This document shows positions 55,247 through 63,451 of a DNA stretch of 64,000 nt, piece by piece. Source of the DNA: Candidatus Albibeggiatoa sp. nov. NOAA (lineage in GTDB: Bacteria; Pseudomonadota; Gammaproteobacteria; Beggiatoales; Beggiatoaceae); NCBI GenBank assembly GCA_025800385.1, contig JAOXRS010000253.1:180328-244327 (forward strand). The letters run 5' to 3'. A program made the translations under genes and the position numbers. The notes under the pieces are model-generated. The model saw only the letters and a list, made by a program, of their open reading frames with translations, was not told the origin of the DNA and made no database searches. Every line of letters starts with the position of its first letter. Positions within the stretch are counted from its first letter, which is position 1.

Positions 55247-56122
55247 ATGGAACAACCCCTAGCCTCCCCTCAAGAAGCGGAACATGATGAGATAGAAAAC
55301 CTCATACCAATAGAACCTCTCGCCCGTATCCAAGATGAATTTTTGGATGAAATGCCTGAAGGCTTATATGTCCCGCCAGATTCTTTAAAAGTATTTTTGG
55401 AAAGTTTTGAAGGCCCGCTTGATTTATTGCTTTATTTGATTCAACGTCAAAATATTAATATTTTAGATATTCCCATTGCCGATATTACCCGCCAATATCT
55501 GGAATATGTGGAAATGATGAAAGACCTGCATTTAGATTTAGCTGCAGAATACTTAGTTATGGCGGCAGTGCTGACCGAGATTAAGTCTCGTATGGTATTA
55601 CCTGTACGCGAAGGTGATGATATGGCTGAAGATGATCCTCGTGCAGAATTGGTGCGCCAGCTACAAGAATATGCTCGAATTAAACAAGCTGCAGATACCT
55701 TAATTGGCTTACCTTGTATGGGGCGTGATATTTTACCCGCTTCGGTCGAGCCTCCAAAAATAACAGAAGAGCTGATTATTCCTGATATTCCATTGAATGC
55801 AATTCTTCATGCAATGCGTGGTGTTATGCACCGAGCGGCTTTATTTTCATCACATCAAGTGACGCGTGAACCGTTATCTGTACGTGAGCGCATGACTACT
55901 ATTTTGGCGGACTTACAACATGTTGATAAAGTTAAATTTGAAAGTTTATTCGCCCTAGAAGAAGGCAAAGCTGGCGTTGTGGTCACTTTACTGGCTATTT
56001 TAGAGTTGGCAAAAGAGTCACTGATTCAAGTTGTGCAACTCACTGCATTTGGCAATATTGAAGTTTTTCGACTTGAAAATACGGTAGGCGCAAGTGTTCG
56101 AGGTTTTAGTGATGAATATTAA
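55247..56122 (+). CDS. scpA: Segregation and condensation protein A
   Basis: A 291-aa kleisin that bridges SMC heads in chromosome condensation. The N-terminal kleisin part is clear: VFLESFEGPLDLLLYLIQRQ, INILDIPIADITRQYLEYV and AAEYLVMAAVLTEIKSRMVLPV (contiguous parts). The C-terminal winged-helix part includes VTLLAILELAKESLIQ. About 35 acidic residues precede the family's usual start (LYVPPDSLKV). The ribosome site is weak. scpB normally follows; here a response regulator does, so ScpB is encoded elsewhere. Confidence 0.94.
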   Translation: MEQPLASPQEAEHDEIENLIPIEPLARIQDEFLDEMPEGLYVPPDSLKVFLESFEGPLDLLLYLIQRQNINILDIPIADITRQYLEYVEMMKDLHLDLAAEYLVMAAVLTEIKSRMVLPVREGDDMAEDDPRAELVRQLQEYARIKQAADTLIGLPCMGRDILPASVEPPKITEELIIPDIPLNAILHAMRGVMHRAALFSSHQVTREPLSVRERMTTILADLQHVDKVKFESLFALEEGKAGVVVTLLAILELAKESLIQVVQLTAFGNIEVFRLENTVGASVRGFSDEY

Positions 56123-56227
56123 AGTTTTGTATTTTTAGATTTGAATCGCTATCAACTCTCGTTATAATGGTTATGGCTTCTCAATGATAGACCATTCTTA
56201 GAAAATCTCTAACTAAAGTAAAATATT

Positions 56228-56599
56228 ATGCCTACATTATTACTCGCTGAAGACAACGCTTTTAATCAAAAAGTTGCTGCCACAATGTTGAAAAAGCTCG
56301 GCTTTGAAGTAGAAATGGCTCAAAATGGGCAAGAAGCTTTAGATAAAGTGGCGGCGAATGGTGATTATGGTTTGTTATTTATGGATTGCGAAATGCCTGT
56401 TATGGATGGTTATCAATCAACGCAAAAAATCCGTGAATTAGAACAAACCACAGGAAAACATATACCTATTATTGCAATGACTGCACATAGCTCTCCAGAA
56501 GATAGACAACAATGTCTTGATAGTGGTATGGATGATTATATTGCAAAACCTTTTAAAATAGATGCGCTTAAGGGTATTTTAGAAAAGTGGAATATGTAG
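56228..56599 (+). CDS. Single-domain response regulator (REC)
   Basis: A 123-aa stand-alone receiver domain: LLLAEDNAFNQ (acidic pocket), phospho-acceptor Asp near residue 52 in LLFMDCEMPVMDGYQ, Thr in IIAMTAHSS, and Lys in YIAKPF. The closest style is the receiver of hybrid kinases (AEDNxxNQ type). There is no output domain, so it probably acts by protein contact. No kinase is adjacent; the two kinases in this window are far away. It converges with the DUF2066 gene, with 13 nt between stops. Confidence 0.92.
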   Translation: MPTLLLAEDNAFNQKVAATMLKKLGFEVEMAQNGQEALDKVAANGDYGLLFMDCEMPVMDGYQSTQKIRELEQTTGKHIPIIAMTAHSSPEDRQQCLDSGMDDYIAKPFKIDALKGILEKWNM

Positions 56600-56612
56600 T
56601 ACATCACTTTAT

Positions 56613-57653
56613 TTAAATATTATCCTGAAATCGTCCTACAATATTGTTTTCTGTTTGAGATTGAATGTATATGATTTGGCTATCTTGTAGCACTTTTGCA
56701 AATTGTTCCTGAGTCGCTTTTACCGTCATTTCAAACAGTAACTGATTGGACGACATATTTTTCATCTCAATTTCTTGCACTTCTGCTAAATTTTTCAAAT
56801 ATCTATTAATTTTTGCATAAACAGTCAAATTGGGCACATTGCGAATCGTTAAAGTTAAACGCGTACTCACTGTTGGTTGTTTCGTTTCTATCTGTGGAGC
56901 TGGCTTATTAGATTGCTTGCCTGCTGTATTTGCTTGTTGCACGGATTTCGGTGCAAGTTTGTCAATAGCTTGTTCAATACCTGACATGAGTAATTCATTT
57001 AACTGCTTATGTTCTGTATCCCACGTGAGGCGTTTGTTATGATAAAACAACTGCCATTGTGCTTTCTGCTGGTTTTCTTCAGCAATGTATCCCACCAATA
57101 CAGCTTCTACGCCATAACGCTTTGCTAGTTGTTGAATGTCGGCTTCGTTATATTGTTCCACCTGTTTCAATGGGAATGCGCGTTTTTCAGACAAGTCTAA
57201 AATAGGGAAAACCATTTCAATCCCTTGGTCTTCAGCTTGGGCTTTCAATACTTGCATTCTATTCACTTGCTGCGTGTTATTAATAATTTCATTGTGATGC
57301 ACGATCCAACCAAGTACAGCAGGACGCGGCAACCGCCAGATGTCTAAATTTAACTTTTCCAACAACGTATTGATAGGTTGATGACTAAACGAAGCCTCTA
57401 ACCAAACTTGTCCCGTTTCTGATTTGTAACTAAATTGTTGTACCCATTGTTCAACATCACTAATATCATCAGCACTTAAATTAATATTGTGTATGCCTGT
57501 CAATTTAACCAACACATGTTGCAATACTTGCTTGAGCGCGGGTAAGCGGTATTCTTCTGTTGTATCAGCAACCACCACCTGTGCTTGATATAAATCGATA
57601 CTCCAAGCAGGATACGCAATCAATAACAATAAACCGATGACAATGTTTTTCAT
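56613..57653 (-). CDS. DUF2066 domain-containing exported protein
   Basis: A 346-aa protein with signal peptide (IVIGLLLLIAYPAWS). The DUF2066 region has YQAQVVVADTTEEYRLPALKQVL and RLPRPAVLGWIVHHN, followed by a linker (KQSNKPAPQIETKQP) and a small C-terminal alpha/beta part. The family is common in gammaproteobacteria and has no known function. ATG 57653 is chosen for AGGTATTAAT upstream; the frame continues back to 57725, overlapping the Nudix gene's end. It lies downstream of Nudix, with 37 nt between, as a likely pair. Confidence 0.88.
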   Translation of the reverse strand: MKNIVIGLLLLIAYPAWSIDLYQAQVVVADTTEEYRLPALKQVLQHVLVKLTGIHNINLSADDISDVEQWVQQFSYKSETGQVWLEASFSHQPINTLLEKLNLDIWRLPRPAVLGWIVHHNEIINNTQQVNRMQVLKAQAEDQGIEMVFPILDLSEKRAFPLKQVEQYNEADIQQLAKRYGVEAVLVGYIAEENQQKAQWQLFYHNKRLTWDTEHKQLNELLMSGIEQAIDKLAPKSVQQANTAGKQSNKPAPQIETKQPTVSTRLTLTIRNVPNLTVYAKINRYLKNLAEVQEIEMKNMSSNQLLFEMTVKATQEQFAKVLQDSQIIYIQSQTENNIVGRFQDNI

Positions 57654-57690
57654 ATTAATACCTATTTTCAATGGGATACACATGATTAAA

Positions 57691-58236
57691 TTAACGGCGC
57701 ACCCTATGCAAAATATCGCTGACATGTAATGGGAACTGACCTGTTTTTCGATCAGCGTAATAATATTCCAAGGTCTTTTTAATTACAGGAAATGCTAGCT
57801 CATCCCATGGAATTTGTTGTTCAGTAAATAAATCAACTTCTAAACTTTCCACACCCGCCCCAAATTCAGGTGCTGACATTGATGCTTTAAACATCATATA
57901 GACTTGATTGATATAAGGCAGGCTGATAACCACATACAGTTGTACATTTTCAACTTTGGCTTGCGCTTCTTCCCATGTTTCTCGCATTGCGGCTTGGGCG
58001 ATGGTTTCATTATTTTCCATAAAGCCCGCGGGCAACGTCCATAAGCCGTAACGTGGTTCAATCGCGCGTTTGCACAATAGAATTTTATTTTCCCATTCAG
58101 GTAAACAACCTGTCACAATCTTGGGGTTTTGGTAATGGATGGTTTGACAATCTTCGCATACATAGCGTGGCATATTGTCACCTTCTGGCACTTTCCATTC
58201 GATTCTTGCTGAACCACAAGTGCTACAAAATTTCAT
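57691..58236 (-). CDS. Nudix hydrolase with N-terminal zinc ribbon
   Basis: A 181-aa enzyme. A zinc ribbon (CSTCGSAR ... YVCEDCQTIHYQNP) precedes the Nudix domain, as in NudC-like and ADP-ribose pyrophosphatase-like proteins. The Nudix box GFMENNETIAQAAMRETWEEAQA carries the RETWEE catalytic helix, and G-L-W-TLPAGF precedes it. The substrate is likely a nucleoside diphosphate derivative, not determined. GGAGG precedes the ATG with good spacing. Confidence 0.93.
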   Translation of the reverse strand: MKFCSTCGSARIEWKVPEGDNMPRYVCEDCQTIHYQNPKIVTGCLPEWENKILLCKRAIEPRYGLWTLPAGFMENNETIAQAAMRETWEEAQAKVENVQLYVVISLPYINQVYMMFKASMSAPEFGAGVESLEVDLFTEQQIPWDELAFPVIKKTLEYYYADRKTGQFPLHVSDILHRVRR

Positions 58237-58561
58237 CCTTCCTCCAAAACGACGCTGAATTTAAAGCCGTTATTCTACTTTATCTATCAGGAAAACGGCT
58301 ACTGTTTCATAGTTAAATTGTTATTTCGTGTTGGGATAGAAAACTGTTAGAATAGCTACACATATTTATTAGCACATGGGATATATTGAAATATCTGTCT
58401 GATGGTCTAATAGAATTGAGTAAAATCAGAAGTTAATCTAAAACGACACTCTTGTATTTCATTCTGATTTGAAAAAAATACTCACTTGACAGCTTGTCAT
58501 ACGTTCTTGAGAATAACACTATTCACATTTTTTATTGAAATTTTATTGAGTGGAGATAACT
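58237..58561. other. Divergent intergenic region with promoter
   Basis: About 325 bp between Nudix (-) and the ClpP-like gene (+). It holds a sigma-70-like promoter at 58486-58514. Otherwise no ORF or RNA seen. Confidence 0.5.
58486..58514 (+). promoter_or_regulatory. Sigma-70-like promoter of ClpP-like gene
   Basis: Perfect TTGACA, 17-nt spacer, GAGAAT (4 of 6), about 48 nt before the ATG. Confidence 0.6.
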
Positions 58562-60085
58562 ATGCTGAGAAAACCTCTCACTTCACTAGGCTACTGGTGC
58601 ACTTGTTTACTTATGAGTGCCAATGTAGCTGTCCACGCGGAAACAACGGCAGCCGAGAATGAAACCGCCACTGCGCCGACCCAACCCGAGCCAAAACAAA
58701 TTTCAATGGCTGCACAACCTGTGACACTGCAGGATGTAATTGTTGCAACAACGAATTCAGCCATTGTTAGTAAGCCTAAAAAGCCTGCATTAAGCGAGCA
58801 AGTGTTAGAGTTGAAAGAAGAAAGTACGATTATTTCTTTAGAAAACTCGATTCAAGCTGAAAAATTCCGCAGTGAATTATTGGGCTTAGAGCATGAGAAA
58901 AATAAGTTGATGCTAGAAAATGAAGTGCTTTTAGAAAAAACACGTCATCAATTAGCAGAACTTAATGCAGAGAAAGAGCGTATTTTGCTTGAAAATGACG
59001 TAACTGAAGCCAAGCAAACCCAGCTTTTAGCCAATTTAGTGGCAGAGAAAACCCGTTTAGAACTTGAAAATGCAATTTCAGATGAAGAGCAAACCCAACA
59101 TCGTGCAAGCACAACGAAAGAAAAAGCGGAACTGAAATTACAAAACGAAATCGCTGAACAGAAAAACCGTTCTGAAGAGTTAAAAATTCAGTTAGAAGTG
59201 ACTAAGTTGAATTTTGAATTGTCCAAGCTTGAATTTGAAAAAGCCAAGCGCACTGCAGACATTGAAGAGTTAAGTGAGCGTATTACTGAACGTGAACAAC
59301 GTGAATTATGGGAAAGCGAAGCGAATAAACAGCCTGAGCTATTAGAAGACCCATTTGTAAACGGTCAATTGATTTTAAGTGATCGCAAAATTGAGTTAGA
59401 CCCAATTATTATGCGTGGTACAGCGGAATATGTGAATGAGCGTATTGATTACTTTAATAATAAAGACCCTGATTATCCTATCTTCATTGTGATTGATGTA
59501 TGTTACGGTGGTTCAGTTGCAGAGGGTGCAAAAATTTTAGAGGCGATGGAAGCCAGTAGCGCACCTGTTTATGTGGTGGTTAAGTCATTGGCTGCAAGTA
59601 TGGCGGCAGTGATTACGACATTGGCTGAGCGTTCTTATGCATATCCGAATGCCATCTTAATCCACCATCAAATGTGGGGTGGTTTTATTGGTAATATCAA
59701 AGAACAAAAAGAACAGTTAGCAATGATGCAAGAATGGGCAAACCGTTTAATGAAGCCTGTTTCTGACAAGATGGGCGTACCTATGGATGAGTTTGTTGAT
59801 ATGATGTATGAACATAACTCTACAGGTGACTGGAATGAATTTGCTGATGATGCGGTAAGCTTGAAATGGGTTGATTATATTACCGAAGACATTCGCGATA
59901 CATCTTATATCAAAGAACCATCAGAGGAAAATAAACAAGAAGATTTCTTTATTATCTTGAAATCTAATAACTTCCGCCTGAAAGAGCAACTGGATACACA
60001 GGGTAACAAATATGTGCAATTGCCACGTTTAGGCCCTTACGATTTCTATCATTTATACAATCCAGATAACTATTACCGTTATTAA
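58562..60085 (+). CDS. Exported ClpP/SppA-like serine peptidase with long coiled coil
   Basis: A 507-aa protein. A signal peptide (LGYWCTCLLMSANVAVHA) is followed by a polar Thr/Glu/Pro-rich part, then a heptad-rich coiled coil (about residues 75-245: LLGLEHEKNKLMLENEVLLE-type repeats, many ending LEN). The C-terminal ClpP/crotonase-like domain has FIVIDVCYGGSVAEGAKI, a putative nucleophile Ser near 346 in LAASMAAV, and His near 368 in AILIHHQMWGG, matching ClpP spacing. Normal ClpP is cytoplasmic with no coiled coil, so this is an envelope variant. Substrates unknown. GGAG precedes ATG 58562. Confidence 0.85.
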   Translation: MLRKPLTSLGYWCTCLLMSANVAVHAETTAAENETATAPTQPEPKQISMAAQPVTLQDVIVATTNSAIVSKPKKPALSEQVLELKEESTIISLENSIQAEKFRSELLGLEHEKNKLMLENEVLLEKTRHQLAELNAEKERILLENDVTEAKQTQLLANLVAEKTRLELENAISDEEQTQHRASTTKEKAELKLQNEIAEQKNRSEELKIQLEVTKLNFELSKLEFEKAKRTADIEELSERITEREQRELWESEANKQPELLEDPFVNGQLILSDRKIELDPIIMRGTAEYVNERIDYFNNKDPDYPIFIVIDVCYGGSVAEGAKILEAMEASSAPVYVVVKSLAASMAAVITTLAERSYAYPNAILIHHQMWGGFIGNIKEQKEQLAMMQEWANRLMKPVSDKMGVPMDEFVDMMYEHNSTGDWNEFADDAVSLKWVDYITEDIRDTSYIKEPSEENKQEDFFIILKSNNFRLKEQLDTQGNKYVQLPRLGPYDFYHLYNPDNYYRY

Positions 60086-60153
60086 TCTATATTATCCTAA
60101 AGCAGCTTGCCTATGGCACTATGTTGTAGACAGCTGTTTTAGCGAGTCGTTTT

Positions 60154-60777
60154 ATGCTTATCCTTGAATTAATCAGTTTATACTTTTTGCTGCCGTTGAT
60201 ATTTTATTTACAGTGGCTGGCCAAAGCGTATTTTTTACCTGTTTTATTAACAGTATTGGTTTATGCGGTATTTTTACTATATCGTGATAAGCAATTCTTA
60301 ATTAAGCAATTATGGCAGTTAGGCGAGATTGATTACTTAAAAGTGATTTTATTGCGCTTTGTATTGGCAGCAGCCTTATTGTCAGTATTTACTTTCTACT
60401 TTTTCCCTGAACTATTTTTACGTTTTCCTTCTCAACGCCCTCATTTATGGCTCATCGTCATGTTGTTATATCCTATTTTATCAGCCTATCCACAAGAAGT
60501 GATTTCACGGGCTTTTTTCTTCCAGCGTTATACACATTTTTTCCCAAATATCAGTGTTTTGATTATTGTGAATGCGGCTTTATTTGCGTGGATGCATATT
60601 TTATTTGGTAACTGGATTGCGATTGGTTTGTCATTTGTTGGTGGTTTGTTGTTCGCACATACTTATCATAAAACCCGTTCTACTTTATTAGTTACTATTG
60701 AACACGCATTGTATGGTAATTTTTTATTTACTATCGGTTTAGGTTGGTTTTTCTTTCATGGTAATCAGTTGGGTTAA
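60154..60777 (+). CDS. CPBP family intramembrane metalloprotease
   Basis: A 207-aa protein with about six membrane segments. CPBP/Abi motifs are in order: PQEVISRAFFFQ (motif 1; QE instead of EE, a known variant), FAWMH (motif 2 with the metal-binding His) and TIEHALYGN (motif 3). Members are type II CAAX-like proteases; bacterial ones have roles in bacteriocin immunity or unknown processes. It lies 68 bp after the ClpP-like gene on the same strand and may share its transcript. A hairpin follows. Confidence 0.88.
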   Translation: MLILELISLYFLLPLIFYLQWLAKAYFLPVLLTVLVYAVFLLYRDKQFLIKQLWQLGEIDYLKVILLRFVLAAALLSVFTFYFFPELFLRFPSQRPHLWLIVMLLYPILSAYPQEVISRAFFFQRYTHFFPNISVLIIVNAALFAWMHILFGNWIAIGLSFVGGLLFAHTYHKTRSTLLVTIEHALYGNFLFTIGLGWFFFHGNQLG

Positions 60778-60811
60778 ATAGCCCGAAAACATAATGTTAG
60801 TTCCGAGCTAT
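60778..60811. terminator. Possible bidirectional hairpin
   Basis: ATAGC/GCTAT with CCG/CGG-like inner pairing, between the CPBP gene stop and the end of the convergent cytochrome gene. Confidence 0.4.
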
Positions 60812-60819
60812 CTAACTAT

Positions 60820-61335
60820 TTATGTCATGCGGCGTAGGATTTCTTCACCTTGGAGATGGTGCAAGATCACACCGAGGATGTGTAAAGCTAACAACGCCAA
60901 TAAAACATAAGCAGTATAGGTATGGATTTGTTCTGCAAGTTGGGCAAGTTCAGGATTTTCAGCAAACATAGTTGGCAATGGATAACCAAAAAACTTGACA
61001 CCGTAGCCGTTCATATTGGATACAGCATAGCCGCTAACAGGCATCACAAGCATACAGATATACAGCAAGTACGCCACGATATGTGCAGTAAAGCGTTGAA
61101 TGGCTGGAATGGTTTCAGGTAATGGGGGCACAGTTGTCAGCCAACGTGTGAGCACACGCAGCCAGAACAGCACAAATACTAATACACCCAGCGATTTATG
61201 CCATTCATATAAGCCCCAAGGCTCACAGTCTTTAAATTCCACCATAACAAAGCCAAGTACTAAGATCGTACTGATTGCAATCATCATCAACCAGTGAATC
61301 GTTTTCAGTAATGGGTGATACTTTTGAATGGTCAT
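60820..61335 (-). CDS. Cytochrome b561 family protein
   Basis: A 171-aa inner-membrane di-haem cytochrome with four membrane helices. The haem ligand candidates are His in LLKTIHWLMM, YEWHKSLGV, EQIHTYTAYV and LLALHILGVILHH. Members exchange electrons between quinol and periplasmic partners, for example as superoxide-quinone oxidoreductase. ATG 61335 is chosen with GGGAG upstream; the frame runs 5 codons further. It converges with the CPBP gene. Confidence 0.93.
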   Translation of the reverse strand: MTIQKYHPLLKTIHWLMMIAISTILVLGFVMVEFKDCEPWGLYEWHKSLGVLVFVLFWLRVLTRWLTTVPPLPETIPAIQRFTAHIVAYLLYICMLVMPVSGYAVSNMNGYGVKFFGYPLPTMFAENPELAQLAEQIHTYTAYVLLALLALHILGVILHHLQGEEILRRMT

Positions 61336-61474
61336 TGCAGTTACTCCCAAAGGACAAATGTGGTTTTATTATCATCAAAGGGTTTCAAAAGTTATTTTAA
61401 TGCGTTTGTAATTTAAATACATCTAGCTAATAATAGATAATCCATTTTGGCACGTTTTGTAGAGACAGGGAATC

Positions 61475-63451
61475 ATGTCAAACTCAGCATCAGATAAACA
61501 AGATGGCATTAATATTAGTGATACCAGCGGTGATGTGTCTTTACACGCAGGCGGTGATATTGTTGCGGGTAACAAAACCGTTATTCAGAATATTATCCAG
61601 CAAGCCGTTAAAAAGCTCACCAGTACACCGTATAAGTTTTTAGCCTCTTATGATATTGCTGATCGTGATATTTTTTATGGTCGTTCGGCGGTGATTGAGG
61701 ATTTAGCAGGGAAAGTGCCGCGTTATAAAACCTTGATTATCAATGGTGCATCGGGTTCTGGTAAGAGTTCATTGGTGAATGCGGGTTTGATTCCTCGCTT
61801 GGCGGACAATGGTTACACTTATATTTCCTTTCGTGAATATTCTCATCCTTTACAACAATTACGTGATTATTTAGCGCAGCATGATGGTTTGGATGTCGGG
61901 CAAGTCACGGCTGATACCTCTTTGTTGCAGCTTTTGCAGGCTTTTCGTGAAGTGCAAGATACCCAATTAGTGGTGATTTTTGACCAGTTTGAGCGGTTTT
62001 TGGTGAATGTCACGCCTGAGTTGCGTTGTGAGTTTATGCACGCATTGCGTGATTGTTTGAGCAGTGATTTGACTGTGGAGGAAATGAATTTCTTATTTAT
62101 TTTGCGTCAAGATTTCTTTGGGCAAATGGTGTCGGAAATTGAGAATGTAATTCCTGATTTTATGAATGCCTCAGCACGGTTGAATTTGCAGCCCTTGAGT
62201 GAGGCAGAGGCGCGTGAGGCGATTGTACAGCCGTTGGAAAACCTAGAAGTCAAAATTGTCTACAACGTGGATTTTGTAGATGAGGTGTTGTTATCGGGAT
62301 TGATGGCGCATTCAGTGGAGCACACAGGGATTAATCCACCGCATTTGCAGATTGTGTGTAATCAGTTGTATGAGGCCGCACATCAGCAGTGTCAAACCAA
62401 TGGTTCAGCGATTATTAATGCGAAGTTGTATGAGGAATTGGGTGGTGTTGAGACGATTTTGCAAACTTATTTAGATCGCACGGTGGAAGATATTGCGCAT
62501 GATCCTGAGAAAACGGCGGTTGTGCGTTCGATGTTGAAAGTGATGATTGAGACGGTGGGTACGCGGAAGTTTGTGTCTTTGGCCGATTTACGTCGAGCAT
62601 TGCCTGATGTGGTGGAAGTGGAGATTATTCAGTTTTTGGATAAGTTACGTGAGCGGCGGGTGATTGAGTTGCGGCAGCCACGTTATTCATTGTCGCATGA
62701 GTTTATGGTGGAGAAGGTACGTAGTTGGTTTGATGAACGGGAAATGGCAAGGCAGCAGGCGTTAGAGACGTTACAGCGCGGTGTGGCAGAGTGGCAAGCG
62801 TCAGAGGCGTTATTGAATGAAAAGCAAGTGGAGACGATTCGGCAGTGGTTAGCAGATGAGTTGACGGAGGAAGAGCAGCAGTTATTAGACATCAGTGAAA
62901 AAGATTATCAGGAAAGAAAATGTCGAGAAGAAGAGCAAAAACGCCAGTTAGAAGCTTCAAAAGCAGCACGGCAGAAAGCAGTTTATCAAGGGTTGATTGT
63001 TGCCATTATATTAGCAGTGATTTCAATTGGGTTTGGTTTTTTTGCTTATTTGAAAAGTGAGGAAGCTCAAGAACAAGCAGCAGAAGCAGAAACTCAAAAA
63101 TTAGAAGCACAAAAACAAGCCAAATCAGCCTTAGTTGAGAAGTTAGGTGCACAATCCATTCTTGCGACAGAAAAAGCTAATGAGGGAAATGGTTATTACA
63201 AACAGGCTTTATTATTAGCAGCACAAGCTTATAAAACAGAATCCACATTAACTATAAGCCAGAGTAATTTACTGAGGGTATTACAAACCAATAAATCTAA
63301 ACAGAATTTTTTTTTGTATGGGCAGAGTGATCTTGTTACAAGTCTGATGTGGATCGAGGGAAAAAACCTGCTTGCTTCGGGAGACCGTGGAGGAATAATC
63401 CGCTTGTGGGATCTGGAAACCCAAAAACCAATCGGGATACTTGATGGGTGA
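61475..63451 (+). CDS. nSTAND-type NTPase with WD40 repeats, 5' part before in-frame stop
   Basis: A 658-aa frame. The N-terminal INISDTSGDVSLHAGGDIVAGNK resembles the GDIVAGDK modules that head many bacterial STAND proteins (written here in parts: ISDTSGDV, GGDIVAGNK). The nSTAND1 domain has IFYGRSAVIEDL, Walker A GASGSGKSSL (about residue 95), Walker B LVVIFDQFERFL and an arginine-rich LSHEFMVEKVR end. A coiled segment and one membrane helix (GLIVAIILAVISIGFGFFAYL, about 507-527) follow, then a WD40 blade start. The frame is closed by TGA at 63449, but the repeats continue in the same frame beyond it. Function: likely NLR-like sensing or defence, inferred. Confidence 0.85.
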   Translation: MSNSASDKQDGINISDTSGDVSLHAGGDIVAGNKTVIQNIIQQAVKKLTSTPYKFLASYDIADRDIFYGRSAVIEDLAGKVPRYKTLIINGASGSGKSSLVNAGLIPRLADNGYTYISFREYSHPLQQLRDYLAQHDGLDVGQVTADTSLLQLLQAFREVQDTQLVVIFDQFERFLVNVTPELRCEFMHALRDCLSSDLTVEEMNFLFILRQDFFGQMVSEIENVIPDFMNASARLNLQPLSEAEAREAIVQPLENLEVKIVYNVDFVDEVLLSGLMAHSVEHTGINPPHLQIVCNQLYEAAHQQCQTNGSAIINAKLYEELGGVETILQTYLDRTVEDIAHDPEKTAVVRSMLKVMIETVGTRKFVSLADLRRALPDVVEVEIIQFLDKLRERRVIELRQPRYSLSHEFMVEKVRSWFDEREMARQQALETLQRGVAEWQASEALLNEKQVETIRQWLADELTEEEQQLLDISEKDYQERKCREEEQKRQLEASKAARQKAVYQGLIVAIILAVISIGFGFFAYLKSEEAQEQAAEAETQKLEAQKQAKSALVEKLGAQSILATEKANEGNGYYKQALLLAAQAYKTESTLTISQSNLLRVLQTNKSKQNFFLYGQSDLVTSLMWIEGKNLLASGDRGGIIRLWDLETQKPIGILDG

